Part shown: positions 46,320-54,356 of the stretch, in pieces
Numbering within the stretch: position 1 is the first letter of the stretch
Layout of the letters: every line of letters starts with the position of its first letter
Assembly (NCBI GenBank): GCA_910584665.1
Contig: CAJUBL010000005.1
Location: 5,335-69,334, forward strand
Length of the DNA stretch: 64,000 nt
From: an uncultured Muribaculaceae bacterium
GTDB lineage: Bacteria > Bacteroidota > Bacteroidia > Bacteroidales > Muribaculaceae
Direction: 5' to 3'
Made by a program: the position numbers and the translations under genes
Notes under the pieces: generated by a model
Seen by the model: only the letters and a program-made list of their open reading frames with translations
Told to the model about the DNA's origin: nothing
Database searches by the model: none

Positions 46320-47031
46320 TATTCTGCCTTTTATATATGAATTGATTTGGCAACACATCAGATTCGGTATTATATCTATCGAAAGATGGTTTTACATATT
46401 CCTCAAGATTATGTTCTATCTCATCCTCCCATAGCTTCAACAGATCGGTATCAGAAGTGATACAATACCATTTATCCTCATGCACAGGCAGTAAATTTCC
46501 GATTCGTTCTCTAACAGCGCACTCATATTCTTTCGGGAAAGAGGGCACAATCCCGGCGTGTTTGGAGTCGTAATGCTCCAGCCAAAAACTATCGGTATAT
46601 ATGCCTATGTTCAAAGTAAATCTGATTATCTCCTTGTTATTCCATTTGTCATTCTGTATATTCACGCAATATCCAATCGCTTCATTTCTTTTGAAGAAAT
46701 GATTGCCACGCCTTTTGAAATCATCATCTTTAAGGAAATCTGCGATTTTGTCAAATATGAAAGTCCCGTTGCCTTGCAGATCCATTTTGGGTAAAGATGG
46801 TTTATCAAATCGCCACAACAATGCCATACCAAGCAATATTATTGAGCCAAATATCGGAGTGTGCCATGTTATTGTTTGTTCAGTAGGATTATGGAATCGA
46901 CAAGTCGCTATGCTTGTTGAACTGACATTTCCCACAAACATAATCAGTCCTATGCACAGCAATATAGCCGAGCATGTCAGGAAAATTGCAAATCCTCTCC
47001 GATGAAACCTATTGCTTGCGTCCTTTTTCAT
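46303..47031 (-). CDS. Membrane protein with DUF4304-like domain
   Basis: A 242-residue protein with two N-terminal helices (~12-34 and ~58-76) and a cytoplasmic or periplasmic domain of ~140 residues. The domain reads FDKIADFLKDDDFKRRGNHF, then CVNIQNDKWNNKEIIRFTLN, matching the DUF4304 pattern (a helix, a K/R-R-x-G-N-x-F turn, then strands with FTxNxGI). DUF4304 is found beside toxins and in uncharacterised operons. It overlaps the preceding lipoprotein gene by 4 bases. Confidence 0.6.
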   Translation of the reverse strand: MKKDASNRFHRRGFAIFLTCSAILLCIGLIMFVGNVSSTSIATCRFHNPTEQTITWHTPIFGSIILLGMALLWRFDKPSLPKMDLQGNGTFIFDKIADFLKDDDFKRRGNHFFKRNEAIGYCVNIQNDKWNNKEIIRFTLNIGIYTDSFWLEHYDSKHAGIVPSFPKEYECAVRERIGNLLPVHEDKWYCITSDTDLLKLWEDEIEHNLEEYVKPSFDRYNTESDVLPNQFIYKRQNNGTDI

Positions 47032-47600
47032 TTCGATGGATTAAACAATAGCCGGTTATTATATGCGAAATCATCATACAGGCTATCTACATGATGAAGC
47101 TGTGGCTGATCGATGCCTCGTTTGTTGAGGGCTGTCAACCATTCCTCTCTCGTTTCATGCCATTCAACAGAGTCAGTCGGCACATCAATTATAACAAAGC
47201 GCCGTATTTCCCAACCGTCATATTTATGACTTGGCATCTCCTTTAATGGAGTGAGATTTTCTGTATAATAAAGATATATTACAGAATCCTGCAATCCAAC
47301 GCTCTCTACTGAACGCCGGACCGTGACGAGTGAAAATCCACCGAACTCATCTTTGTTATCGCGACGGATGCAGTCCCACACTTTCCCATCATCACCCCAT
47401 AGTGTAGAACATAATTCATACGGTGCAATCAATGGCACACGGTAATAATCCCATGCGCCCGGATCAGAATAAAAGTCGGTGCGGAAAGTGGCATTAATTT
47501 CCTCTTTAATACGCTCCTTAACAGTTTCGTATTTAGACTTTATTCTTGAACAACCGCACATCAGTACAATAGAAATGCAAAAAAACAAAGTTATTCTCAT
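47028..47600 (-). CDS. Lipoprotein of unknown function
   Basis: A 190-residue lipoprotein starting at ATG 47600 (MRITLFFCISIVLMCGC); this start overlaps the stop of the 58-residue gene upstream as ATGA, and the lipobox follows directly. The mature domain is mixed (YRVPLIAPYELCSTLWGDDG, WEIRRFVIIDVPTDSVEWHE). No family recognised. It ends 4 bases inside the next gene. Confidence 0.65.
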   Translation of the reverse strand: MRITLFFCISIVLMCGCSRIKSKYETVKERIKEEINATFRTDFYSDPGAWDYYRVPLIAPYELCSTLWGDDGKVWDCIRRDNKDEFGGFSLVTVRRSVESVGLQDSVIYLYYTENLTPLKEMPSHKYDGWEIRRFVIIDVPTDSVEWHETREEWLTALNKRGIDQPQLHHVDSLYDDFAYNNRLLFNPSK

Positions 47601-47773
47601 CGCTTGCCTCCTTTCCGATTTATCAGCCAAAGTAATCCGCCCCAGAACAACACATTGCCGCCCACAAGCAGAATGTTGGCAGTTCTGCCCGGAGAATCGA
47701 AACAGAATATAGTGCTGAACAAGAATAGAAAGACTATGACAGCCGATGCTATTGCTTTACCGAGCTGTTCCAT
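47597..47773 (-). CDS. Small two-helix membrane protein (58 residues)
   Basis: A short gene that reads MEQLGKAIASAVIVFLFLFS, then a loop CFDSPGRT, then a second helix NILLVGGNVLFWGGLLWLIN and a basic tail. ATG 47773 comes 2 bases after the stop of the 311-residue protein, and its TGA overlaps the next ATG. The precise fit between neighbours and the helical hairpin make it a real gene despite its size. Function unknown. Confidence 0.7.
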   Translation of the reverse strand: MEQLGKAIASAVIVFLFLFSTIFCFDSPGRTANILLVGGNVLFWGGLLWLINRKGGKR

Positions 47774-47775
47774 GC

Positions 47776-48711
47776 CTATTTCTTTTTGTGTTTGAACTTG
47801 ATGGTTTTCCTGGCGTTACGCTTGGGATATTTGACCTTGATTATTACCGGATCATCATAGCTCTCGGCTGTAATACGGAGGGTAGCTTCTTTCAGCGGCT
47901 TTCCTGTATCGTCATCTTTTAGACCGATGCAATAGTCCCAAGGGATTGAACATGGGTGTTTATCACCATAATAGTCAGGGTAGATGTAATATGAATCTTC
48001 CTCTCCATTCTCGTCAATCCAGATCCGTTCAACATCAAAACTATCCAAGTCAATACGATTCCCATTTTCATCAAAGACATTCAGATCGAGATAATGCTCC
48101 TGTTTTTTGTTTTCAACCACTACCACATCATCAGTTAAACCCATCACGGCAGGATCAAGTGTGATTTCAACATTATTCATATCTTCCGTCACAACTATAA
48201 TCTTCGATTCAAAACCGACATATTTCACTTCCAGTGTATCACCTATACAGACCGGCAAACCGAATTTTCCGTCTAAATCGGCAGTCGCGCCCAAACCTAT
48301 TCGCTGATTGAAAATTGTCGCTCCTATCAATGGTTCTTTAACGACAGTACCATCCGGTAATGTATCTGCACTCAATACAGTTCCTTTCAGCTTGATTGTA
48401 TCGGTCATGGCAGGAATGGCGCCTTTCATGAAAACTTTTGATTCATCAGATAACTGTGCACCTGATGTCATCGGCGACAACAATGTAAGAGCACCGGCCG
48501 AGATTCCGGCGAGTATAACGGCTTTACCCATGCGCTGACGGGAGCGAAGCTGCTGCTCAAGGTAGCGCACTTCGGCCTCGCATTTTGGGCATGTGCCGAG
48601 GCAGTCGCCCTTGTAACGACACTCCGAAGTTACATACTCGATGTCATTCGCCTCAGCTATCTGCCTACGGATTTCTTTCAATATTTTGCAGGTCTGCTTT
48701 CCTCGTGCCAT
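47776..48711 (-). CDS. Membrane protein with Cys-motif N-terminal domain and carboxypeptidase-regulatory-like domain
   Basis: A 311-residue protein. Cytoplasmic N-terminus: helix CKILKEIRRQIAEANDIEYV, then cysteines C31, C37, C41 and C44 (CX5CX3CX2C, ending GTCPKCEAEVRYLEQQL), which could bind Fe-S or zinc. A membrane helix follows (~65-85), then an extracytoplasmic carboxypeptidase-regulatory-like beta sandwich (~108-200: IKLKGTVLSADTLPDG, GATADLDGKFGLPVCIGDTL, EVKYVGFESKIIVV) and a C-terminal extension ending in a Lys-rich tail. It comes 2 bases after a radical SAM gene, suggesting functional linkage: the Cys motif may be a substrate or redox partner. Not a TonB transporter; no plug or barrel. 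Confidence 0.75.
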   Translation of the reverse strand: MARGKQTCKILKEIRRQIAEANDIEYVTSECRYKGDCLGTCPKCEAEVRYLEQQLRSRQRMGKAVILAGISAGALTLLSPMTSGAQLSDESKVFMKGAIPAMTDTIKLKGTVLSADTLPDGTVVKEPLIGATIFNQRIGLGATADLDGKFGLPVCIGDTLEVKYVGFESKIIVVTEDMNNVEITLDPAVMGLTDDVVVVENKKQEHYLDLNVFDENGNRIDLDSFDVERIWIDENGEEDSYYIYPDYYGDKHPCSIPWDYCIGLKDDDTGKPLKEATLRITAESYDDPVIIKVKYPKRNARKTIKFKHKKK

Positions 48712-48713
48712 AG

Positions 48714-49337
48714 TCAGTGTTTTCGGATTTGATAGGTGAATAAATCGAACCGGGTAAAGCCGAGAGCTTCAAGCGCAACACGGCTTGCCTCGCGGTCGGC
48801 ATCAGTGTTGAACTCCGGTATCAGCGGTATGCGGATAACACAGTCATTCTGCCGCCCACTATCGGCTATCAGCCGGAGATTGGAGAGAACAAGGGAATTG
48901 TCTTGCCCGGTATAGGTGCGGTAAATCTCAGGATTCATGTCCTTGATGTCGATAATCAGTGTATTTACCACAGGGAGCAAGGATGCGATATTGTCTGCCG
49001 GGACATTGAGCGACGTTTCAAGATTTATCTGCCAGCCGTCACCGCACAGTTCGCGGAAGCATCGGATAAAACCGGGACGCAGGCACGGCTCACCGCCGCC
49101 GAATGTCACGCCGCCATTGGTGGCAAGGAAATAAAGCTCGTCGATGCGGACTTCCCGATACAGCGATTCGGAAATATATTCCCTGAATCTGTCACCATCG
49201 CCGAGCGACTGGGGATTGAGGCAATACCGGCAACGTAGCGGGCATCCGTGAAAAGCCACAAGCGTAGTGACACCGTCGCCGTCGGTAGAAAGGCGATGAC
49301 GCGCTATACCGATAATTCTTACAAGACTGTTTTCCAT
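48714..49337 (-). CDS. Radical SAM protein, PflA-like
   Basis: A 207-residue radical SAM enzyme. The 4Fe-4S motif is CX3CX2C in FHGCPLRCRYCLNPQSLG; the SAM-binding GGE motif is in GVTFGGGEPCLRP; later blocks are INLETSLNVPADNI and TLIIDIKDMNPEIY, like glycyl-radical-enzyme activases. I start at ATG 49337 (MENSLVRIIG) rather than the TTG at 49355. No glycyl radical enzyme is nearby; the next gene, 2 bases on, encodes a Cys-motif membrane protein. The partner may be elsewhere in the genome or may be that protein. Confidence 0.88.
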   Translation of the reverse strand: MENSLVRIIGIARHRLSTDGDGVTTLVAFHGCPLRCRYCLNPQSLGDGDRFREYISESLYREVRIDELYFLATNGGVTFGGGEPCLRPGFIRCFRELCGDGWQINLETSLNVPADNIASLLPVVNTLIIDIKDMNPEIYRTYTGQDNSLVLSNLRLIADSGRQNDCVIRIPLIPEFNTDADREASRVALEALGFTRFDLFTYQIRKH

Positions 49338-49405
49338 ACCGTGCCGATTTTCCAAGCCGTCATTCTACTTCATTATCCCATAGAGCCAAAGAATGGTTCA
49401 CACTG

Positions 49406-49413
49406 CAAATTTA
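49406..49413 (-). promoter_or_regulatory. Putative -7 element for the radical SAM operon
   Basis: TAAATTTG on the minus strand fits TANNTTTG and would start RNA about 65 bases before ATG 49337. No clear TTTG lies 19-21 bases upstream. The remainder of 49414-49569 is AT-rich with nothing recognisable. Confidence 0.35.
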
Positions 49414-49569
49414 ACGAGAATAAATGACTTCAGATATGACATTTGTCACATTCTTACGGGATATGATGATTATAATTTAAAATATATACTGAGCCTTTTA
49501 CACAGACTGTAATGTTAATAAATATTTATTGCTCTTTTGCTAAAATATAGTTGTCTGTATGCGGATAGG

Positions 49570-49959
49570 TTAAATGCAATCTGAATCTGTGCGGTTTTCA
49601 CGATTGTATCGTTCTTCGTATTCAGTAATAATTCGCTCAATATCCTTTTTAAGCTCCGGAATATGGCACATTACCAAATTCCACAGAAATGTCGGTTACA
49701 CATTGTCGTAAGCGTGGATGATTCGGTTCCGTGTGTCAATTATGGCTCTCGCATTTGGAATTTCTACAGATGGGTCAGCTTTTTTTATTCGATTTATTGC
49801 CTCACCCATAATCTCTGTTTTGCGTTCAACTACGCATTTACGCATAATGTCTTTCTCAAACAAATCATATCGGTTGGGAAAGTCAACAAAGCAACTCTGC
49901 ATATCGTTGATTGCGTCCAACACATCCTGGAGATATGTAAGGATTCCCTCAGTAGCCAT
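49570..49959 (-). pseudogene. hepT: HepT-like HEPN toxin interrupted by in-frame TAA
   Basis: ATG 49959 gives an 87-residue HEPN/DUF86 protein ending just after the RNase motif RX4HXY (TRNRIIHAYDNV), where a TAA stands at 49696-49698. The same frame continues for 41 more codons (LWNLVMCHIPELKKDIERII, then a charged tail) to a TAA at 49570; this matches the C-terminal helix normally present in HepT. The gene is thus a HepT split by one nonsense codon. HepT is a ribonuclease toxin that cuts RNA, silenced by MntA through AMPylation of the Tyr in the motif. It overlaps mntA by 11 bases. Confidence 0.8.
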
Positions 49960-50257
49960 AAATCATCTGTTTTGTACGGTTGACATTGGCAATGAAGTAT
50001 TTGTTCCGAAGTCCTCCTTCTTCAATCAAATCAACCTTTCTACCGAAAAGGCTCTCCAATGCGTCACGAAAATCGAAGTAATTTGTAACATAATCCCACT
50101 TCTCATGGTCTGCGGTATCGAAGTCCACAAGTAAGTCCACATCGCTTTGGTCGTTGAATCTATCTGTAAGGATAGAGCCAAAGACAGCCAGAGTCTTGAC
50201 CTTGTGCTTTCGGCAAAGGTCAATGATTCGTTGTAGATTCAGTTCAATCAACTTCAT
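49949..50257 (-). CDS. mntA: MntA-like nucleotidyltransferase antitoxin
   Basis: A 102-residue minimal nucleotidyltransferase. The signature GSX10DXD is in LAVFGSILTDRFNDQSDVDL, with the third acidic residue in KVDLIEEG. It partners HepT; known MntA proteins AMPylate the toxin's RX4HXY tyrosine and so neutralise it. Gene order antitoxin-toxin with an 11-base overlap is typical. The catalytic residues are intact even though the toxin gene is broken. Confidence 0.88.
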   Translation of the reverse strand: MKLIELNLQRIIDLCRKHKVKTLAVFGSILTDRFNDQSDVDLLVDFDTADHEKWDYVTNYFDFRDALESLFGRKVDLIEEGGLRNKYFIANVNRTKQMIYGY

Positions 50258-50277
50258 AGACTGTTGTGTTACACGTG

Positions 50278-50307
50278 CAAATATAGCGAATCTTTCTGAT
50301 ATATAAA
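50278..50307 (-). promoter_or_regulatory. Promoter of the mntA-hepT unit
   Basis: Minus-strand TATATTTG (50278-50285) fits TANNTTTG and TTTA (50304-50307) lies 18 bases upstream, close to the TTTG consensus. RNA would begin ~15-20 bases before the mntA ATG. This makes the overlapping 81-codon ORF unlikely to be a gene. Confidence 0.55.
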
Positions 50308-50470
50308 CGCTCTCCCACTAAAATCGTTGAACCATCCCACGGCTTTTTCATTTAAGATCTGATTACCCTTTCCCAAAAATATTGATATTTTATAGCAATT
50401 ATACTGTTGGCGACGTGCACATTCAATGTCGGATTTATCAGCAATGGGATTAATCAACACAGGATGGTGA

Positions 50471-50519
50471 AAATCGTGGAGGGTGCACCGTAAAGCCAAC
50501 GATACACCCTCCACGATTT
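50471..50519 (-). terminator. Strong stem-loop after rsmD
   Basis: AAATCGTGGAGGGTG pairs perfectly with CACCCTCCACGATTT (15-bp stem, 19-base loop) 23 bases after the rsmD stop; TTTCACC follows on the minus strand. It separates rsmD from the toxin-antitoxin unit. Confidence 0.85.
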
Positions 50520-50541
50520 CAATTGGGGTTATATAATCATG

Positions 50542-51087
50542 TCACTTCTCCATATCGAAGATGCTGAAGTTCACACTACCGTAGACACGATGTTCCAGAA
50601 AGTGGGGAAGCGATGAGAAATCGTATTTACGGCTATGCTCCATAATGAAAAGAGACGTCGGCTTCACAACCTTTGATTCAAGGATGGCCATCGGGATATC
50701 ACCAAAGTCGGGCAAGTCATATGGAGGGTCAGCAAAAACTATGTCATAACCTGTCGTTGCGGTCCTGATGTATTGCATTACATCACCTTTCACAAGCCGC
50801 AGACGGTCGTTGGCGTTAAGCTCAGCCGCTACTTTGCGTATGAAATTATATTGAGTCGATGCCTTCTCGACGGCAGTCACCATGCTGCATCCGCGCGACA
50901 GGAACTCAAAGGTGACAGCTCCCGTGCCGGCAAAAAGATCAAGTGCCGTAGGCTCGCTGTCGAGATCAAAAAGATTCTCGATGACATTGAAAATGTTTTC
51001 ACGTGCAAAATCAGTTGTCGGACGCGCGGTGATGTTGGTAGGAACATCAAATCTACGTCGGCCGTATTTTCCTCTTATTATTCGCAT
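50542..51087 (-). CDS. rsmD: 16S rRNA (guanine(966)-N2)-methyltransferase
   Basis: A 181-residue class I methyltransferase. MRIIRGKYGRRRF opens the N-terminus; the SAM site is ALDLFAGTGAVTFEFLSRGC; the catalytic motif is FADPPYDLP, the N/D-PPY of base N-methylases; FIMEHSRKYDF lies near the end. It overlaps the DUF3822 gene by 10 bases, a conserved Bacteroidetes pair. Confidence 0.95.
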   Translation of the reverse strand: MRIIRGKYGRRRFDVPTNITARPTTDFARENIFNVIENLFDLDSEPTALDLFAGTGAVTFEFLSRGCSMVTAVEKASTQYNFIRKVAAELNANDRLRLVKGDVMQYIRTATTGYDIVFADPPYDLPDFGDIPMAILESKVVKPTSLFIMEHSRKYDFSSLPHFLEHRVYGSVNFSIFDMEK

Positions 51088-51911
51088 AGCGGTAATACTA
51101 TCAGATCAGTCGGGGCATTCATGGCTGTGGCACCACCTGCACGGAACATTGCGGCCGGGAATATCGCCGGCATCACCGTAGGCAGATATTCACGCAACAG
51201 AGGAGTGAGCGAATCACGTACCTCGCGGTCACCGCTCAATACCACGGGCGCCTTACGGTCAATATCCATAGCCGAGCGCGTAGCCATTATATAATAGAGT
51301 GCATCGGCAGGCTCTATCCATTCATAGGTATTTGCCAGCAACAGTCTGTCGCTCTGATATAGTACGATATCGAGCGATCCACGACGCAGGTTGACATGAC
51401 TGGTGAGCGATCCGGCTCCTCGATGTGTGCCGTGACAATAGCGCGTGAATCCCGACAGACGATGTATGAAACGAGCCCCGTTGAACGTTCGGGTTATAAA
51501 GTTATACAATTCGGTATCTATGAGATGACAAACCGATGCGTCAAGCAACGGCAACTCATCAATGATCAGTGCTTTGCCACATACCCCTGTCATCTCGTCC
51601 ACAATATCGGCGACCAGATCCCTGTTCAGAGTCAGTTCGGTAGGCATTATTGCGAACAAGCCGCTACGCGAGACTATAGTGACTCGATTAAAATCATTAA
51701 GCAGTAACGGATTGTCATATACCGCCTCTTCAAAAGCCCCGACTGTATCCGTAGCATCCGGATCAACAGGTATCGATGAGACTACAAGTGAATGGTCCTC
51801 AATAGGACAATAAGCCATAACCTCGACACAATCAGTATCGGGGGCTATATACAGATTCCACAGTCTGGAATCATGTATCATGTCTTTATATAATCGCTGA
51901 TAGGACGTCAT
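51078..51911 (-). CDS. DUF3822 family protein
   Basis: A 277-residue protein found upstream of rsmD across Bacteroidetes. The fold (two ASKHA-like halves) is suggested by VNLRRGSLDIVLYQSDRLLL and TYEWIEPADALYYIMATRSA; FNGARFIHRLSGFTRYC marks the middle. Catalytic residues of ASKHA kinases are not evident, so it is probably structural or regulatory. No signal peptide: cytoplasmic. Function unknown. Confidence 0.8.
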   Translation of the reverse strand: MTSYQRLYKDMIHDSRLWNLYIAPDTDCVEVMAYCPIEDHSLVVSSIPVDPDATDTVGAFEEAVYDNPLLLNDFNRVTIVSRSGLFAIMPTELTLNRDLVADIVDEMTGVCGKALIIDELPLLDASVCHLIDTELYNFITRTFNGARFIHRLSGFTRYCHGTHRGAGSLTSHVNLRRGSLDIVLYQSDRLLLANTYEWIEPADALYYIMATRSAMDIDRKAPVVLSGDREVRDSLTPLLREYLPTVMPAIFPAAMFRAGGATAMNAPTDLIVLPLCE

Positions 51912-51929
51912 CGGAATAGGTCGGAATGG

Positions 51930-54008
51930 TTAGAAACTGCGGCGCTGCATACCGCCGGCACCCTGACGGCCCTGACGACCCGAGCGGTTGTCAAACGGAT
52001 TACGGTTGTCATAACCAGGCCGCCCCATGTCGTTACCGTATCCGTTGCCATAGCTGCCATACCCGTCACCATAGCCGTCTTCTTCCTCGTCATCGTATTC
52101 ATCCGTGTCCCGAGGGTTCTTCTCCTTTGTCTTAGGCTTGTTCTTCTTGATAGCGTAGGGTTTCTGCATGTCTACAGCCAGTTCGTTCAGATCCCAGTCA
52201 TTTGTCACATCCCAGTTTTTCTTCAGATTGATCTTCCTCGGATAGTAATATACATCCTCGGGCTGTATTCTGGCTTTAAGGTCACCGGTAGTCCACTTGC
52301 CGTCACCGTTGGCATCGACATATGCACGTGCATAATAAGTACCGGCCTGCAGAAATTCGATACGGGCCTTGCCACCGACAGCCTCAACTGTACGTATCGG
52401 AACATCGGAAGAGTTAAGAACCTCAACCATAATGCGGGCAGAATCAGGAATGCCTTTAAGATTAAAAATCAATGTCGAATAATCCTCGGCAGGACGTACC
52501 GAGATATCCTGTGATACAGGCTTGTTAAACAGTCCGCATACAGTGTGGACCGTAGCAGAATCGACAGACAGCCTATACTTGCCGCCGGCTTCCCACGGAT
52601 ATTCCATACGGTACTCCATGATGCGTCCGGTGCTGTCCGGTATGAGCCGTGGAGTCGGTAGAGGTTCCCACACTGTGTCTTTCTGCACCTCCAGATGCCA
52701 TGCATCGGGATCATAGTGGTCCAGAGGCTGTCCCATGGTAATGAACAGCGGCAGATTGACCTCCTGTGTTCCTGACCCTATTTTGATATCCATGAAAGTA
52801 ATCGGTGGCGGAAGTGTATCGGCATCATTCTCGGCATCTTTCTTTTTTTTCTTCTTCTCGGGCTTTGGTTTCTGAGACGCCTTCAGAAAAAATTTCAGCG
52901 TATCGGTTGTCCAGGACAACCGGTCGAGAGTATCCGTACGCTGGTAGCGTGCTGCTATAAGCAACGAGTCCTGTGACACGACAGCAGGATCTATAATCCA
53001 GTAGTCAAGACTATCGAGAGCAACCGAATGGTTGAGCACCGATACTCCGACAGAATCTATACGCTTTCCGGCATTCGGACCATTGACGATGGTCAGTTCC
53101 GGGAGCGAATCGGCAGGTGCGGCAAAATTTATTGATATTCGGTTTGAATCGGCACGACTGTAATCCTTAAGATATTGTGCGATATAGTTTTCGTTAAACC
53201 ACGTGAGCAGAATGTCGTTAGGCAGATAGCGTACACCGGGCCTTGTCACGATGGAATCCGTTCCCTCTGACGACCGCAGTGTATCGGTAACCACTATATC
53301 TTCCACCGCCGGAGTCACTGTCGTGGAGTAAAACGCGACATCTTCCGAACGATCCCAATGATAGTCCCGATTCATATCATTGATAGCAAAAATATTATAT
53401 GTCCCTGCCTTGAGATTGCGCACAGTAAACTGTCCGAGCTGATTTGTCTTGGCTATACGCAACATAGGGAGAGTCGATACCGCCGAATCCTCAAGATTGC
53501 TGTATACCCCTACAAGCATACCCTGAGCAGGCTCGAGATTGGAAGCCTGCAGTACCATACCGGAGATACGCAGAGTGTCTATAGTATCGCCTGTGGCAAA
53601 GTCCAGCGCAAAACCATCAAGAATGTTACCTTCGTTAAGATCACGTATGGCATCACTGAAATCGATTGTATAGGTGGTATTAGAAATCAGCGTATCCCGT
53701 ATCTCTACCGAGAGTTTCCTGCCGTTGGAACTTATCACAGGCATCTGCTTCTGGGCTGGAGATACCACTACTTTGTTCATGATATCCTCGAGCTTGATAT
53801 TCTCATCGAACACAGCCTCGATCTTTGTTCCGGAGAAACCGGTAGCACCCGGAGCAGGATTGCTACGTATATATACAGGAGGTGTCTCATCGCGCGGACC
53901 GCCCTCAGGCCTGCCGATACTGGCACACGAACAGACGAGAACCACCACACCCACCACAGGGAGCAGCATTCCCATACCCTTGAGAGTATAGCGTGCACCG
54001 GTTTTCAT
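51930..54008 (-). CDS. Ig-like domain (Big_5 type) lipoprotein
   Basis: A 692-residue lipoprotein (lipobox VCSCASIGRPEGGPRDETPP, a start seen in a Bacteroidetes-wide family). Residues ~40-145 form an SbsA-like Ig domain (TKIEAVFDENIKLEDIMNKV, NTTYTIDFSDAIRDLN). Then come carboxypeptidase-regulatory-like (GTYNIFAINDMNRDYHWDRS) and further beta domains (AGTYYARAYVDANGDGKWTT). The C-terminal ~60 residues are low complexity: a Lys/Asp/Glu stretch, then a Gly/Tyr/Asn-rich and Arg/Gln-rich tail. An envelope protein conserved in the phylum without a known role. Confidence 0.8.
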   Translation of the reverse strand: MKTGARYTLKGMGMLLPVVGVVVLVCSCASIGRPEGGPRDETPPVYIRSNPAPGATGFSGTKIEAVFDENIKLEDIMNKVVVSPAQKQMPVISSNGRKLSVEIRDTLISNTTYTIDFSDAIRDLNEGNILDGFALDFATGDTIDTLRISGMVLQASNLEPAQGMLVGVYSNLEDSAVSTLPMLRIAKTNQLGQFTVRNLKAGTYNIFAINDMNRDYHWDRSEDVAFYSTTVTPAVEDIVVTDTLRSSEGTDSIVTRPGVRYLPNDILLTWFNENYIAQYLKDYSRADSNRISINFAAPADSLPELTIVNGPNAGKRIDSVGVSVLNHSVALDSLDYWIIDPAVVSQDSLLIAARYQRTDTLDRLSWTTDTLKFFLKASQKPKPEKKKKKKDAENDADTLPPPITFMDIKIGSGTQEVNLPLFITMGQPLDHYDPDAWHLEVQKDTVWEPLPTPRLIPDSTGRIMEYRMEYPWEAGGKYRLSVDSATVHTVCGLFNKPVSQDISVRPAEDYSTLIFNLKGIPDSARIMVEVLNSSDVPIRTVEAVGGKARIEFLQAGTYYARAYVDANGDGKWTTGDLKARIQPEDVYYYPRKINLKKNWDVTNDWDLNELAVDMQKPYAIKKNKPKTKEKNPRDTDEYDDEEEDGYGDGYGSYGNGYGNDMGRPGYDNRNPFDNRSGRQGRQGAGGMQRRSF

Positions 54009-54067
54009 TACGATATCATCTTAAAAATCTCAAGTTCCAGCAGAAAGCTGAAACTTGAAAAAACGTG

Positions 54068-54139
54068 TACCCCGGAGCAGAATCGAACTGCTATCTAAAG
54101 TTTAGGAAACTTCTATTCTATCCGTTGAACTACCAGGGC
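54068..54139 (-). tRNA. tRNA-Arg (anticodon CCT)
   Basis: On the minus strand the RNA begins GCCCTGG and folds into a full cloverleaf: acceptor GCCCTGG/CCGGGGT with two G-U pairs, D stem GTTC/GAAT, anticodon stem GAAGT/ACTTT with loop TTCCTAA (anticodon CCT), and T arm AGCAG-TTCGATT-CTGCT. CCA is not encoded. It decodes AGG. No attachment-site repeat is seen next to it. Confidence 0.93.
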
Positions 54140-54343
54140 ATCGGTATCGGGGTACAAAGATAGATGAAAAAACTTAATCGAGCAATATACCGGTCGATTT
54201 TTTATCCGATGTTTTTATCTGACTTTGCGACCGGAGGTTTTCCGAAAGCTCTTACCGGCAATCAATACAGCATCTTTTTCAAATTATCTCCCGACGTAAA
54301 AAACTTTTCGCATTCTGCCGGTGTAAAACTCACCGTTTTTATA

Positions 54344-54351
54344 TACATTTG
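54344..54351 (+). promoter_or_regulatory. -7 element very close to the glycosyltransferase start
   Basis: TACATTTG fits TANNTTTG and ends 5 bases before the ATG at 54357, so the transcript would have almost no leader. No good -33 box is visible. The rest of the 217-base gap after the tRNA holds nothing convincing. Confidence 0.4.
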
Positions 54352-54356
54352 CAGGT

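Noticed and set aside
48714..49337. Radical SAM protein as a pyruvate formate-lyase activase
   Set aside because: No glycyl radical enzyme gene is adjacent or in the window; only the general activase-like fold can be supported.
50269..50514. 81-codon minus-strand ORF before mntA
   Set aside because: It overlaps the rsmD terminator stem and the mntA promoter elements; no protein family pattern.
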